Assembly: GCF_022865125.1 (NCBI RefSeq)
Contig: NZ_CP094828.1
Location: forward strand, 3,403,219-3,467,218
Length of the DNA stretch: 64,000 nt
Reading direction: 5' to 3'
From: Acuticoccus sp. I52.16.1
Lineage (GTDB): Bacteria > Pseudomonadota > Alphaproteobacteria > Rhizobiales > Amorphaceae
Under the pieces are notes generated by a model, which searched no databases, was not told the origin of the DNA, and saw only the letters and a list, made by a program, of their open reading frames with translations. Positions 25,289 to 34,940 of this stretch are shown here, in pieces. Numbering within the stretch: position 1 is the stretch's first letter; every line of letters begins with the position of its first letter. A program made the position numbers and the translations under genes.

Positions 25289-26051
25289 ACTGCTCGGCGA
25301 GGATCCGCTCGTCCCAGGAATGATCCGGGTCGAACATGATCTGGCAGCTCGCCTCCTGGTCTTCGCTGATCTCGACCCGCGCGACCTGGCGGATCTCGAC
25401 ATGGTCGGCCGCGGCGGCGATGGGCCGCTTGATCTGCTCCAGCGCCTCGATCGTCACCCTCACGTGGCTCGGCAGCAGCGCGCCGCGCCAGCGCCGGGGG
25501 CGGAAGGCGGAGATCGGCGTCAGCGCGAGGAGCTGCGCGTTGATCGGCAAAATCGGCCCGTGGGCGGAGAGGTTGTAGGCGGTCGACCCCGCCGGGGTGG
25601 CGACGAGGATGCCGTCGCAGATCAACTCGCGCAGGCGGGGCCGGCCGTCGATGTGGATCGCCAGCTTGGCCGCCTGGTAGGTCTGCCGCAGGATCGACAC
25701 CTCGTTGATCGCCCGCGCCTCGAACACCTCGTCGCGCGTGTTGGTCGCGCGCATGTGCAGCGGGCGGATCGTGGTGATCTCGGCCGAGGCGATGCGCTCC
25801 TGCAGCCGTTCGACCGCGAAGTCGTTCATCAGGAAGCCGACCGAGCCGCGGTTCATGCCGAACGTCGGCTTGCCTGTGGACATGAAGCGATGCAGGCACG
25901 ACAGCATCAGCCCGTCGCCCCCCAGCGCGACGATCACGTCGGCATCGTCCGGCTCGTGCGCGCCGTAACGGTCGGCGAGGGACTGGGCGGCGGCCCGTGC
26001 TTCGGCCGTCTCCGCGGCGACGAAGGCAAAGCGCTCGAGGCGGCGGGTCAC
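25278..26051 (-). CDS. nadK: NAD kinase
   Basis: Phosphorylates NAD to NADP in the cytosol. 257 residues, the usual length of alphaproteobacterial NadK. Motifs: VIVALGGDGLML (GGDG), FGMNRGSVGFLMND, ATNTRDEVFEARAINEVS (with the NE/D block) and ICDGILVATPAGSTAYNLSA. The start is a GTG at 26051. The gene stands alone on the minus strand, tail to tail with the LysR gene and head to head with the Mrp-type gene. Confidence 0.93.
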   Translation of the reverse strand: MTRRLERFAFVAAETAEARAAAQSLADRYGAHEPDDADVIVALGGDGLMLSCLHRFMSTGKPTFGMNRGSVGFLMNDFAVERLQERIASAEITTIRPLHMRATNTRDEVFEARAINEVSILRQTYQAAKLAIHIDGRPRLRELICDGILVATPAGSTAYNLSAHGPILPINAQLLALTPISAFRPRRWRGALLPSHVRVTIEALEQIKRPIAAAADHVEIRQVARVEISEDQEASCQIMFDPDHSWDERILAEQFMY

Positions 26052-26120
26052 GGGCGGGGGATACTGTAAGACATCAGGGCATGTGGTCCGGTGGCGTCAT
26101 CATCACGCCTGGGAGCGGCG

Positions 26121-26137
26121 CGTCAACCGCGTTGACG
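26121..26137. promoter_or_regulatory. Palindrome in the nadK/mrp divergent region
   Basis: CGTCAAC - CGC - GTTGACG, perfect 7-bp arms, midway in the 175-bp gap between divergent nadK and the Mrp-type gene. A possible operator; the binding protein is unknown. Confidence 0.3.
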
Positions 26138-26226
26138 TTGCGTCCGGCAGGAAACAAGACCACACGCAAGGCGGGCGGCCCGGTGGCGGGACCCGCCCGA
26201 CGAGAGCGGCGGAAAGGACAAGTCCC

Positions 26227-27423
26227 ATGGTCACACGCGAACAGGTGCTGCACGTTCTGGGCACCGTAGCCGATCCGGAGGGCGGCGACCTCGTCTCGCG
26301 CCGCCGGGTTCGCTCGCTGGTGGTGCGGGACGATGGGCGTGTGGGCTTCGCGCTGGCGGCCCACGACCCGCACGCGATGGAGGGGGCGCGCGCCGCCGCC
26401 GAGGCCGCCGTCAAGGCGCTCGACGGGGTGAGCGACGTTCTCGCCGCCGTCGTGGACGAGCGCGACGGCAACGCCTCGGAGGAAGTGACGGCCGAGCGCC
26501 CCGGCTTCCTCGCCAAGGCCAAGCGCCTGGTGGGGGGGGCCAAGCCGACCGCCTCCCGCGCCGCGCCGGCCGCCCCGCCGCGCGCCGCACCGGCGGGGAC
26601 CCCGCAGGCCGCCGCCGAGCCCCAGAAGCCGGACAATCTCGCCGGCGTGAAGCGCATCATCGCGGTGGGGTCGGGCAAGGGCGGGGTGGGCAAGTCCACC
26701 GTGTCCGCCAACCTGGCGGTGGCGCTCGCGGGGCTGGGCTGGCGGGTCGGCCTGGTCGACGCGGACATCTTCGGCCCCTCGGTGCCGATCCTGTTCGGCG
26801 CCCAGGACTACCGGCCCAAAGGCGGGTTCGTGCCGCTCGACACGCACGGCATCAAGATCATGTCGGTCGGCTTCATGGTCGACCCGGCGAAAGCGGTGGT
26901 GTGGCGCGGGCCGATGGTCTCCGGCGCGCTGATGCAGCTCGTGCGCGAGACCACCTGGGGCGACCTCGATGCGCTGCTGATCGACCTGCCGCCCGGCACC
27001 GGCGACATTCAGCTCTCGCTGGCGCAGCGCGTCTCGCTGGCCGGCGCCGTGGTGGTGACGACGCCGCAGGACCTCGCCCTCCTCGACGTGCGCAAGGCGA
27101 CCAACATGTTCGCCGCGGTCAACGTCCCGATCCTGGGCATGGTGGAGAACATGTCCACCTTCATCTGCCCGCACTGCGGCGGCGAGACGGACATCTTCGG
27201 CCATGGCGGCGGCGCACGCGAGGCGCAGGCGCAAGGCGTCCCCTTCCTCGGCGCGATCCCGCTGACCCGCGCGATCCGCGACGCGTCCGACGCCGGGAAC
27301 CCGCTCGCCGGCGACCCGTCGACGCCGGAGGGCGGGGCCTACGCCGCGATCGCGGCCGAGCTGGTCGCGACCCTGGCGGGCGCCCAGGCCAAGCCCTTCC
27401 CCGAGATCGTGTTCGAGAGCTGA
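26227..27423 (+). CDS. Mrp/ApbC-type iron-sulfur cluster carrier ATPase
   Basis: P-loop ATPase that binds and transfers Fe-S clusters in the cytosol. 398 residues: an N-terminal MIP18/DUF59-like domain (TREQVLHVLGTVADPEGGDLV), an Ala/Pro-rich linker (about 100-135), then the Mrp domain with deviant Walker A VGSGKGGVGKSTVSANLA, GLVDADIFGPSVP, IDLPPGTGDIQLSL and the CxxC cluster motif ICPHCGGETDIFG. The ATG at 26227 gives the standard domain start. Convergent with the MFS gene with a 2-bp gap. Confidence 0.92.
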   Translation: MVTREQVLHVLGTVADPEGGDLVSRRRVRSLVVRDDGRVGFALAAHDPHAMEGARAAAEAAVKALDGVSDVLAAVVDERDGNASEEVTAERPGFLAKAKRLVGGAKPTASRAAPAAPPRAAPAGTPQAAAEPQKPDNLAGVKRIIAVGSGKGGVGKSTVSANLAVALAGLGWRVGLVDADIFGPSVPILFGAQDYRPKGGFVPLDTHGIKIMSVGFMVDPAKAVVWRGPMVSGALMQLVRETTWGDLDALLIDLPPGTGDIQLSLAQRVSLAGAVVVTTPQDLALLDVRKATNMFAAVNVPILGMVENMSTFICPHCGGETDIFGHGGGAREAQAQGVPFLGAIPLTRAIRDASDAGNPLAGDPSTPEGGAYAAIAAELVATLAGAQAKPFPEIVFES

Positions 27424-27425
27424 GC

Positions 27426-28769
27426 CTACTGGACCGCGCCGCGCTTGAGATTGAGCGCGAAGAGGAAGGCGACCGCGGTCCCGCACGCCATCGGCCCCAG
27501 CACCGGCCACACCGTGCCGGGCCACGGGTTCACGTCGACGAGGATGCCGGTGACCGTCGCCGCCACCGCGCCGGCGCCCAGCTGCATCGCCCCGGTGAGG
27601 CCCGAGGCGGTGCCGGCGAGGTGCGGCCGCACGCTGACCGCGCCGGCGATCGCGTTCGGCAGCGTCAGCCCGTTGCCGAGCCCCACCAGCGCCATCGGCG
27701 CGAAGAAGGTGAGCGAGCTGGTCACCCCGCTCGCCTGCGCGATCGCCGCCAGCGATATGCCGCTGAGCACCGACATGGTGCCGAAACGGATCATCATGAC
27801 GATGCCGATCCGTTCCACGAAGCGCCCGGTGATGAAGTTGCCGGTGATGTAGCCGGCCGCCACGCACATGAAGAAGAGCCCGTAGACCGAGGGCGCGAGG
27901 TTCAGCACCGTCTCGGAGATGAAGGCGCTGCCGGCGACGAACGAGAAGAAGCTCGTGGAAATGAACGACACCGTCGCGACGTACATCCAGAAGGTGCGCA
28001 CGCCGAAGAGCTCCAACGCCTCGCGCCGCATGCGCGCGACGCCGCCCGCCTCGCCGCTCGGCGGGTGCGTCTCCCCCAGCCGCACGAAGGTGGCGATGGT
28101 GATGACGACGCCGATCACCGCCATGAAGACGAAGATCGGCCGCCAGCCGAGGTGCTCCGACATCAGTCCGCCGAGGCTCGGCGCGATCATCGGCGCGACC
28201 GCCATGCCCATCGTCACGTAGGCCAGCGCCGAGGCGGCGGTGCGCGCGCCGTGCAGGTCGCGCACGATGGCGCGGGACAGCGCCAGCCCCGCGCAGCTGC
28301 CGATCGCCTGGACGACGCGCCCGGCGATCAGCATCTCCACCGACGGCGCCAGCGCGCACAGCACCGAGCCGATCGCGTAGAGGCCGAGGCCGAAGATCAG
28401 CACCGGCCGGCGCCCGCGCATGTCTGAGATCGCGCCGACGACGAGCGTCGCCAGCGCGGTGGCGATGAGGAAGGCCGACAGACTGAGCGAGATGGCGGCG
28501 CGCGTGGTGCCGAGGTCGGCCTGCATCTGCGCCATGGCCGGCACGTACATGTTGAGCGCGACCGGCTGCACCATGCTCATGGCGATGAGGAGCCACAGCG
28601 GGGCGGGCGAGCGCAGCAGCTTGTCGGCCACTCCGCTCGCCGGAGCCGCGGCGGCCGGGCCCGCGCGGCTGCGGGGCGCAGCGGCGGAGCTTATGGCGTC
28701 CTCGGCGGACGCGGCGGATTCTTGCGTCGGCGCGAAATCCGCCGACGTCGGTCCATCCTGTGGAGGCAC
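27426..28769 (-). CDS. MFS multidrug exporter, Bcr/CflA family
   Basis: 447 residues, 12 predicted membrane segments after a polar 50-residue N-terminal extension rich in Ala and Ser. Family features: LNMYVPAMAQMQADLGTT (first segment and loop of Bcr/CflA), SDMRGRRPVLIFGLGLYAIG (motif A), and IGSCAGLALSRAIVRD. Drug/proton antiport is the family role and the substrate is unknown. The start is a GTG at 28769; a shorter start would remove the extension. Confidence 0.85.
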   Translation of the reverse strand: MPPQDGPTSADFAPTQESAASAEDAISSAAAPRSRAGPAAAAPASGVADKLLRSPAPLWLLIAMSMVQPVALNMYVPAMAQMQADLGTTRAAISLSLSAFLIATALATLVVGAISDMRGRRPVLIFGLGLYAIGSVLCALAPSVEMLIAGRVVQAIGSCAGLALSRAIVRDLHGARTAASALAYVTMGMAVAPMIAPSLGGLMSEHLGWRPIFVFMAVIGVVITIATFVRLGETHPPSGEAGGVARMRREALELFGVRTFWMYVATVSFISTSFFSFVAGSAFISETVLNLAPSVYGLFFMCVAAGYITGNFITGRFVERIGIVMMIRFGTMSVLSGISLAAIAQASGVTSSLTFFAPMALVGLGNGLTLPNAIAGAVSVRPHLAGTASGLTGAMQLGAGAVAATVTGILVDVNPWPGTVWPVLGPMACGTAVAFLFALNLKRGAVQ

Positions 28770-28829
28770 GGTTCTTCCTTTTTCGGAGCGCCGCGGCCGT
28801 TACCTTCGGCACCCCAGGGGTGGGAGGCC

Positions 28830-29831
28830 TCAGCCCCCCGTCGTGGACATGTGACGCGCGACGGCGGGACGCTCGTTGCGACGCTCGATCACGAAGTCAT
28901 GGCCACGGGGCTTGATACCCATGCCGTGGTCGATGGCTCGGTGCAGAGCCTCGTTGCCCTCGGACTGGCGCATCGGTGCGCGCAGGTCGACGGCGTGGTC
29001 CTGTCCCAGGCACAGGAACAGCGTCCCCGTGCACGTGAGCCGGACCCGGTTGCAGCTCTCGCAGAAATTATGCGTGAGCGGCGTGATGAAGCCGATGCGA
29101 CCGCCGGTCTCCTCCACATGCATGTAGCGCGCGGGGCCGCCGGTGCTGTCCGGCAGGTCGGTCATCGTAAATTCCTGCGCCAGGCGGCCGCGCACCTCGG
29201 AGAGCGGCAGATACTGGTCGGTCCGGTCCGCTTCGATCTCGCCCAGCGGCATCGTCTCGATCAGCGTCAGGTCGTGGCCGTTCTCGTGGCAGAAGCGCAT
29301 CATCGGCACGATCTCGTGCTCGTTGGCGTCCTTCAGCGCGACCATGTTGATCTTGATCTTCAGCCCGGCAGCCGTCGCCGCCTCCATCCCCTCGAGCACC
29401 TTGTCGAGGTTGCCCCAGCGGGTGATCGTGCGGAAATTGTCGGGGTCCAGCGTATCGAGCGAGACGTTGACCCGCTTCACCCCGCAGTCGGCGAGTTCAG
29501 TCGCATACTTGCCGAGCTGCGAGCCGTTGGTGGTGAGGGTCAGCTCCTTCAGCGCACCCGTCTTCAGGTGGCGCGACAGGTCGCGGAAGAGGCTCATCAC
29601 GTTGCGCCGCACCAGCGGCTCGCCACCGGTGATGCGCAGCTTCGTCACGCCCCGCTCGACGAAGGCGGTGGACAAGCGGTCCAGTTCCTCCAGCGTGAGG
29701 AGGTCGCGCTTCGGCAGGAACGACATGTTCTCGGACATGCAGTAGACACAGCGGAAGTCGCACCGGTCCGTGACCGAAATGCGCAGGTAGGTCACCCGCC
29801 GCCCGAACGTGTCCTCCAAGACTGACGTCAT
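28830..29831 (-). CDS. moaA: GTP 3',8-cyclase, molybdenum cofactor step 1
   Basis: Radical SAM enzyme that converts GTP to the 3',8-cyclo precursor of molybdopterin. 333 residues: N-terminal [4Fe-4S] motif [34 protein letters not shown], the second cluster [19 protein letters not shown], and the C-terminal GG (MSTTGG), which inserts into the active site. Supplies cofactor for NasA and probably the Mo hydroxylase at 60.7 kb. Monocistronic by context. Confidence 0.94.
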   Translation of the reverse strand: MTSVLEDTFGRRVTYLRISVTDRCDFRCVYCMSENMSFLPKRDLLTLEELDRLSTAFVERGVTKLRITGGEPLVRRNVMSLFRDLSRHLKTGALKELTLTTNGSQLGKYATELADCGVKRVNVSLDTLDPDNFRTITRWGNLDKVLEGMEAATAAGLKIKINMVALKDANEHEIVPMMRFCHENGHDLTLIETMPLGEIEADRTDQYLPLSEVRGRLAQEFTMTDLPDSTGGPARYMHVEETGGRIGFITPLTHNFCESCNRVRLTCTGTLFLCLGQDHAVDLRAPMRQSEGNEALHRAIDHGMGIKPRGHDFVIERRNERPAVARHMSTTGG

Positions 29832-29910
29832 TGATTGCCTCGTGCGTGTACGATCCGTTTATATCGGCTCGAAGGCCGTTCATCCAAGCCCATGTGAAAG
29901 TTTACGTGTC

Positions 29911-30291
29911 ATGCAACATATCCCGTGGCCGACGCGCCTCACCGTCGACCCCGCCCGCACGACGCTGACAGTGGCCTACGACGACGGCACCCGCCACGCG
30001 GTCGGCGCCGAGCTTTTGCGCGTGCTGACCCCGTCGGCCGAGCGCACCGGCCATGGTGCACGTCAGGTCATCGGCGGCAAGAAAGGCGTGACGATCCGCA
30101 GCATCGAGCCGGTTGGGCGCTACGCCGTGCGGATCGGCTTCGACGATGGACACGACAGCGGCCTCTACACTTTCGAGACGCTGCACCGCCTGGGGGCCGG
30201 CGCCGACAGCCTCTTTGCCGAGTACGAGGCGGAGCTGGCGGCCGTCGCCCTGACCCGCGACCGGCCGGGATCGGCGCCCGCGCCACGCTGA
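29911..30291 (+). CDS. DUF971 protein (gamma-butyrobetaine hydroxylase-like N-terminal domain)
   Basis: 126 residues covering one DUF971 domain: WPTRLTVDPARTTLTVAYDDGT at the start, a LLRVLTPSAE segment where relatives often have CxxC residues, then VTIRSIEPVGRYAVRIGFDD, GHDSGLYTFETLHRLG. The domain is usually found with Fe-S or Mo cofactor genes or fused to dioxygenases. Here it diverges from moaA across 79 bp. The metal-binding Cys pair is missing. Function unknown. Confidence 0.75.
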   Translation: MQHIPWPTRLTVDPARTTLTVAYDDGTRHAVGAELLRVLTPSAERTGHGARQVIGGKKGVTIRSIEPVGRYAVRIGFDDGHDSGLYTFETLHRLGAGADSLFAEYEAELAAVALTRDRPGSAPAPR

Positions 30292-30426
30292 AGGCCATAG
30301 GCCGGCGCTATAGGTCGCGCGGATGGCGGGCAGAAAAAAGTTCTATCTCTCGCCCGCGTCCGGCCACCCTACAACGACGAGACCGCCGGTGCGGACGCCG
30401 CCCGTGGGCGAAATGGAGTGACGATC

Positions 30427-31368
30427 ATGGATGACGCTGCGTCCGAGACAGGGCGGCCGCGGGGCGCGTCGGCGGCGCTCGGCCGCGCGGAGGCGCTGCT
30501 CGCCGACCCTGACGCCGATCCGGCCGCCGTTCTCGCCGCCTTCGAGGCCGCCGCCGATATCCTGACGACCCCCTGCGGCGACGGCGAGATCGTGTGGCAC
30601 ACCTTCGGCGCCGGGCCGGCGGTCGCGATGCTGCACGGCGGCCACGGCTCCTGGCTGCACTGGCTGCGCGTGATCGCCCCGCTCGCGCGCAGCCACCGCC
30701 TCTTGGTCGCCGACATGCCCGGCTACGGCGCCTCCGGCGACCTGCCGGTCATCCCCGACGAGGGGACCGCCTTCGCCGACGCGATGGCCCGCCCCATCGC
30801 GGACGGTCTCGCCGCCCTCTGCGGCGAGGCACCGGTCACGGTGGTCGGCTTCTCCTTCGGGGGCGTCGTCGGCGCGCGGCTGGTGCGGATGCTGGGGGCG
30901 CGGGCGGCGGGGTTCGTCGTCATCGGCTCGATGGGGTTCGGCTTTCCGCTCGGGCCGCCGCCGCCGCTGCGCAAGGTCCGCAACGTCGGGGCCGACGCGC
31001 TCGCCGAGGTGCACCGCGCCAATCTCGCGGCGATGATGTTCGCCGACCCGTCGCGGATCGACGCGCTCGCCGTCCACATCCAGGGCCTCAACGTTCCGCG
31101 CGCCCGGGCGCCCAGCCGCCTCGCCTCGCGCAGCGCCGCTCTCCTGGAGGCGTTGCCGGAGATCGCCGCCCCCGTCACCGCCATCTACGGCGAGCGCGAC
31201 AGCGTCGCCTTCCAGCACGCCGAGCGGTGGGAGATCCTCGCCGCCCACCCCGCCGGCGCGCGCCAGCACGTCCTCCCCGGCGTCGGCCACTGGGCGCAGT
31301 ACGAGGCGGCGGACACGGTGGCGCCGCTCATCGCCCGCGCCATCGCCGAACCGCCGGGCGTCGCCTGA
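30427..31368 (+). CDS. Alpha/beta hydrolase
   Basis: 313 residues, alpha/beta-hydrolase fold: oxyanion-type strand MLHGGHGSWLHW, GYGASGDLP, nucleophile elbow VGFSFGGVVG (Ser), acid GERDSV and catalytic His in GVGHWAQYE. A GGAG site precedes the ATG at 30427. The first 45 residues form an extra helix-rich segment. It runs together with the thioesterase and SDR genes (25- and 46-bp gaps), which suggests a small catabolic operon for an ester or thioester. Substrate unknown. Confidence 0.8.
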   Translation: MDDAASETGRPRGASAALGRAEALLADPDADPAAVLAAFEAAADILTTPCGDGEIVWHTFGAGPAVAMLHGGHGSWLHWLRVIAPLARSHRLLVADMPGYGASGDLPVIPDEGTAFADAMARPIADGLAALCGEAPVTVVGFSFGGVVGARLVRMLGARAAGFVVIGSMGFGFPLGPPPPLRKVRNVGADALAEVHRANLAAMMFADPSRIDALAVHIQGLNVPRARAPSRLASRSAALLEALPEIAAPVTAIYGERDSVAFQHAERWEILAAHPAGARQHVLPGVGHWAQYEAADTVAPLIARAIAEPPGVA

Positions 31369-31393
31369 GGCGCGTTGGCGCGGCGGGCGGCGC

Positions 31394-31843
31394 ATGCTAC
31401 CGGGCACCGAGCAAGATCAGGGGGCCGGCGTGGACGCGAGCGACGTGACGGACGATGGATGGGTGGCGATGACCGGCCAGGGCTTCGTCGACGAGATCGG
31501 CCCCATGCTGACGCGCCAGACGCCGGACGGTCCGCGCTTTGCGATGCGGGTCGAGGAGCGGCACCTCAACCCGTTCGGCATCATGCACGGCGGCGCGATC
31601 ATGACCTTCCTCGACCATGCCATCGGCATCACCGGTGCCCGCACCCACGACGCGCCGGGTCAGGCGACGATCACCCTCACCGTGGCTTTCGTCGACGGGG
31701 TGCCCGCCGGCGTGCTCCTAGAGGCGGACGTCGAGGTGGTGCGCACCACGCGGTCGGTCATTTTCCTGCGCGGGGCGGCCCGGGTGGGGGAGAAGGTGGT
31801 CGCCACCGCCGACGGGGTGTGGAAGATCCGCCGCCCGCGCTGA
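31394..31843 (+). CDS. PaaI-type hotdog thioesterase
   Basis: 149 residues: one hotdog domain with HLNPFGIMHGGAIMTFLDHA (the N/D..G..HGG active-site block), then ATITLTVAFVDG. Hydrolysis of acyl- or aryl-CoA thioesters is the family role. Located between the alpha/beta hydrolase and SDR genes in the same direction. Substrate unknown. Confidence 0.82.
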   Translation: MLPGTEQDQGAGVDASDVTDDGWVAMTGQGFVDEIGPMLTRQTPDGPRFAMRVEERHLNPFGIMHGGAIMTFLDHAIGITGARTHDAPGQATITLTVAFVDGVPAGVLLEADVEVVRTTRSVIFLRGAARVGEKVVATADGVWKIRRPR

Positions 31844-31889
31844 CGCCCCGCCGCCGCGCACGAGACAACGAGAGACGAGGAGAACTGGG

Positions 31890-32651
31890 ATGGAACTGTC
31901 GCTGGACGGGAAAGTCGCGCTGGTCACGGGCGCGTCGAGCGGGTTGGGCGAGAACTTCGCCAGGGCGCTGGCGGGGGCGGGCGCCGCGGTGGTCCTCGCC
32001 GCCCGCCGCCTCGACCGGCTGGAGGCGCTGCGCGACGCGCTCACCGCCACCGGCGCCCGCGTCACCGCCGTCGCGATGGACGTCACCGACACCGGCTCGA
32101 TCACCGCGGGTCTCGACGCCGGCGCGGCCGCGCTCGGCACGATCGACGTCGTGGTGAACAACGCCGGCGTCTCCACCGCGGCCCCGGCGATGGACATCGG
32201 CGACGCGGACTGGCGCTTCGTGGTCGACACGAACTTGACCGGCTGCTTCACCGTCGCCCGCGAGGCGGCCGTGCGGCTGAAAGCGGCCGGGACCGGCGGG
32301 TCGATCGTCAACATCGCCTCGATCACCGGGATGCGGCCGGCGGGCGCGCTGGTGCACTACGCTTCGGCGAAGGCCGGGCTGATCCACATGACGAAGGCGC
32401 TGGCGCTGGAATGGGCGCGGTACGGCATCCGCGTCAACGCGATCGCGCCGGGCTACATCGAGACCGACATCAACCGGGACTTCTTCACCACCGATGCCGG
32501 CAAGGCGCTGATCAAGCGCATCCCGCAGCGCCGCCTGGGCCAGCCCGAGGACCTCAACGGTGCCCTCTGCCTGCTCGCCAGCGACGCCTCCGGCTTCATG
32601 ACCGGCAGCACCCTGGAGGTCGACGGCGGTCACCTCTGCAGCTCGCTGTAG
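31890..32651 (+). CDS. Short-chain dehydrogenase/reductase
   Basis: 253 residues: TGASSGLG cofactor loop at about 15, VVNNAGV, catalytic Ser in NIASITGM, HYASAKAG (Tyr/Lys), GYIETDIN, and the C-terminal MTGSTLEVDGGH. A GAGGAG-type ribosome binding site precedes the ATG. Last gene of the three-gene set with a hydrolase and thioesterase. The 255 bp that follow (32652-32906) are GC-rich and hold no supportable gene. Confidence 0.83.
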   Translation: MELSLDGKVALVTGASSGLGENFARALAGAGAAVVLAARRLDRLEALRDALTATGARVTAVAMDVTDTGSITAGLDAGAAALGTIDVVVNNAGVSTAAPAMDIGDADWRFVVDTNLTGCFTVAREAAVRLKAAGTGGSIVNIASITGMRPAGALVHYASAKAGLIHMTKALALEWARYGIRVNAIAPGYIETDINRDFFTTDAGKALIKRIPQRRLGQPEDLNGALCLLASDASGFMTGSTLEVDGGHLCSSL

Positions 32652-32906
32652 GCCGCCCCGGCCGCGGCTCCGGCTCCTGCGGACACGCCCCACAGGCCGC
32701 GGCCCGACCGGCGGAGTTGGGCCTGTGCCGTCGCAAGGCCGGCGGGGCCGCGGACCGTGGAGTGCGCCGTTGGCAGACCCGAAGACGAGGACCACGGGAG
32801 ATCGGCTGGGGGCGCGCCACGAAAGGACGGTGACGCGTGGGGCGGGGGAGGCCGTGATCGCGACCTGTGTCCGCCGGCGCGCCGATCTCCCCGCGGCGGC
32901 CGCGCG

Positions 32907-33638
32907 TCAGTAGTGGCGGAGGAGGGCGGCGAGCCTGCCTTGGATCTGGACGCGATCGGCACCGAAGATGCGGGTCTCGTAGGCCGGGTTGGCGGCCTCC
33001 AAGGCGATCGTGTTGCCGCGCTTGCGCAGGCGTTTCAACGTCGCCTCCTCGCCGTCGATCAGGGCGACGACGATGTCGCCGTTCTCGGCATGGTCGGTCC
33101 GGCGCACGACCACGGTGTCACCGTCGTGGATGCCGGCGTCGATCATCGAATCGCCGTTGATCTCGAGGGCGAAGTGCTCGCCCGGGCCGATCATGTCGGA
33201 CGGGAGGTGGACGGCGGAACTCTGCTGCTGGATCGCCTCGATCGGCACACCGGCGGCGATACGGCCCATCATCGGCACGTCGACCACGTCGTAGGCGGCG
33301 GACACGGGGCGCAGCGAGGCGCCGCGCTTGGGGCTCGCCATCGGATCGCGTGGGGCCGACCCCTCGATCACCGAGGGGGAGAAGCCGCGGGGCCGCAGAG
33401 GCGGGGCGTTCTTCGCCATCGCGACGTCCGGTAGGCGCAGAACCTCGAGGGCGCGGGCGCGGTTGGGAAGGCGGCGGATGAAGCCCCGCTCCTCCAGCGC
33501 GGTGATGAGCCGGTGGATGCCTGACTTCGACTTCAGGTCCAGCGCGTCCTTCATCTCTTCGAAAGATGGCGGGACGCCGGTGGAGCTCATACGCTCATGA
33601 ATGAACATGAGGAGATCGTACTGCTTCTTCGTCAGCAT
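32907..33638 (-). CDS. lexA: SOS response repressor LexA
   Basis: Represses DNA damage genes and self-cleaves with RecA filaments. 243 residues. N-terminal winged helix starts [17 protein letters not shown], with [21 protein letters not shown] linker of about 40 residues is longer than in enteric LexA, as in other alphaproteobacteria. The cleavage site Ala-Gly is in [11 protein letters not shown], the catalytic Ser in [14 protein letters not shown] and the Lys in [10 protein letters not shown]. It has its own SOS-box promoter directly upstream. Confidence 0.95.
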   Translation of the reverse strand: MLTKKQYDLLMFIHERMSSTGVPPSFEEMKDALDLKSKSGIHRLITALEERGFIRRLPNRARALEVLRLPDVAMAKNAPPLRPRGFSPSVIEGSAPRDPMASPKRGASLRPVSAAYDVVDVPMMGRIAAGVPIEAIQQQSSAVHLPSDMIGPGEHFALEINGDSMIDAGIHDGDTVVVRRTDHAENGDIVVALIDGEEATLKRLRKRGNTIALEAANPAYETRIFGADRVQIQGRLAALLRHY

Positions 33639-33698
33639 AGTGTGCCGTCGTCCTGACGCTGTATGACCAGCATTGGTACCCGAATCATTCCGCCATCA

Positions 33699-33727
33699 TC
33701 TATACACGTTCGTCGTGTGTTCTGCAA
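33699..33727 (-). promoter_or_regulatory. lexA promoter with embedded SOS box
   Basis: On the minus strand: -35 TTGCAG (33727-33722), 17-bp spacer, -10 TATAGA (33704-33699). The alphaproteobacterial LexA site lies between them: GTTC-N7-GTTC on the plus strand at 33708-33722 (GAAC-N7-GAAC on the minus strand), so bound LexA would block polymerase. The lexA ATG is 60 bp downstream of the -10. Confidence 0.85.
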
Positions 33728-33761
33728 CGTGGACAACCGCAGTGTGCCGAGAGTCAAGCAC

Positions 33762-34940
33762 TCAGAGCGCGATATACCGACATGTTTCGCCCGCCGACGC
33801 CGGTCCCGCATGCGGCTCGCGCACCAACAGCACGTCCGAGTGGGCCAGCACGTTGAGCATCGAGGAATCCTGCCGCGCCGCCGGTGTGATCGTCCGGCCG
33901 GTGCGGACGGCGCGCATGTGGTCGCGCCGCGGACCGTTGCCGGAGAGGTCACGGCCGAGGACGCCCTCGTGCACCTCGGGGAGCGGCCGGGCGGCACCTT
34001 GCATCGCCCGCACCAGCGGCACGAGGAAAAGGACCGCGCACACCGCGCCCGACACCGGGTTGCCCGGCAGACCGAGCACCAGCGGGCGCGACGAGAACAT
34101 CAGCGGCTTGCCGGGCCGCACCGCCACCTTCCAGAAATCCGGCTCGATGCCGAGGTCGCCGAGCGCCGGCTTGACGAGGTCATGGTCGCCCACCGAAGCG
34201 CCGCCGAGCGTCACCAGGACGTCCGCCTCGTCGAGCCCCGCGCGGGCGCGGCGGGCTATCTCGGCCCGGTCGTCCGGCGCGATGCCGAGGTCGATCGTCT
34301 CGGCCCCTGCCGCCTGGACCGTGGCGGCGAGGGCCGGCGTGATCGAGGCGACGATCTGGTCGGGGCCGGTCGGTTCGCCGGGGAGCACCAACTCGTCACC
34401 GGTCGCCAGGAAGGCGACGCGCGGTCGCCGCGCCACCATGAGCTCGGCGTGACCGCCGGCGCCCGCCAGCGCGACGTGGCGCGGCGCGAGCACGGTCCCG
34501 GCCTCCACCAGCGTGTCGCCCAGGGCGAAATCGAGGCCCATGCGGCGGACATTGTCGCCCTTCGCGGCGACGTCGGTGGCGCGCACCATGTCGCCCTCGC
34601 GCGCCGCGTCCTCCTGGATCAGGACCGCGTCGGCGCCCTCCGGCACGGGCGCGCCGGTGAAGATGCGCACGCTCTCGCCCGGCCCGAGTGCCGCCGCGTA
34701 ACGCCGTCCGGCCGCCGACTCGCCCACCACACGCAGCGGCCCCGGCAGGTCCGCGGTGCGGATCGCATATCCGTCCATGGCCGAGGAGGGGAAGGGGGGC
34801 TGCGTCCGGCGCGCGACGATCGGTTCGGCCGCGACCCGCCCCGCGGCGTCGGCCAGGGCGACGGCCTCGGCCGGCAGGCGCGGCGCCGCGGCGAGCAGGC
34901 GGGCCTGGGCCTCGTCGACGTCGATCAAGAGGCGCGCCAC
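33762..34940 (-). CDS. moeA: Molybdopterin molybdenumtransferase
   Basis: Inserts molybdate into adenylylated molybdopterin in the cytosol. About 392 residues from a GTG at 34940, which overlaps the end of the trpC-moaC gene by 16 bp. Motifs: [36 protein letters not shown], the FLATGDELV strand, [25 protein letters not shown] and [12 protein letters not shown]. No ATG lies at a suitable position; a TTG at 34928 is another possible start. Part of the ppiD-trpD-trpC/moaC-moeA operon. Confidence 0.9.
   Translation of the reverse strand: MARLLIDVDEAQARLLAAAPRLPAEAVALADAAGRVAAEPIVARRTQPPFPSSAMDGYAIRTADLPGPLRVVGESAAGRRYAAALGPGESVRIFTGAPVPEGADAVLIQEDAAREGDMVRATDVAAKGDNVRRMGLDFALGDTLVEAGTVLAPRHVALAGAGGHAELMVARRPRVAFLATGDELVLPGEPTGPDQIVASITPALAATVQAAGAETIDLGIAPDDRAEIARRARAGLDEADVLVTLGGASVGDHDLVKPALGDLGIEPDFWKVAVRPGKPLMFSSRPLVLGLPGNPVSGAVCAVLFLVPLVRAMQGAARPLPEVHEGVLGRDLSGNGPRRDHMRAVRTGRTITPAARQDSSMLNVLAHSDVLLVREPHAGPASAGETCRYIAL

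Noticed and set aside
32652-32906. Possible small genes between the SDR gene and lexA
   Set aside because: Only short Arg/Gly-rich frames without ribosome binding sites or motifs are present.
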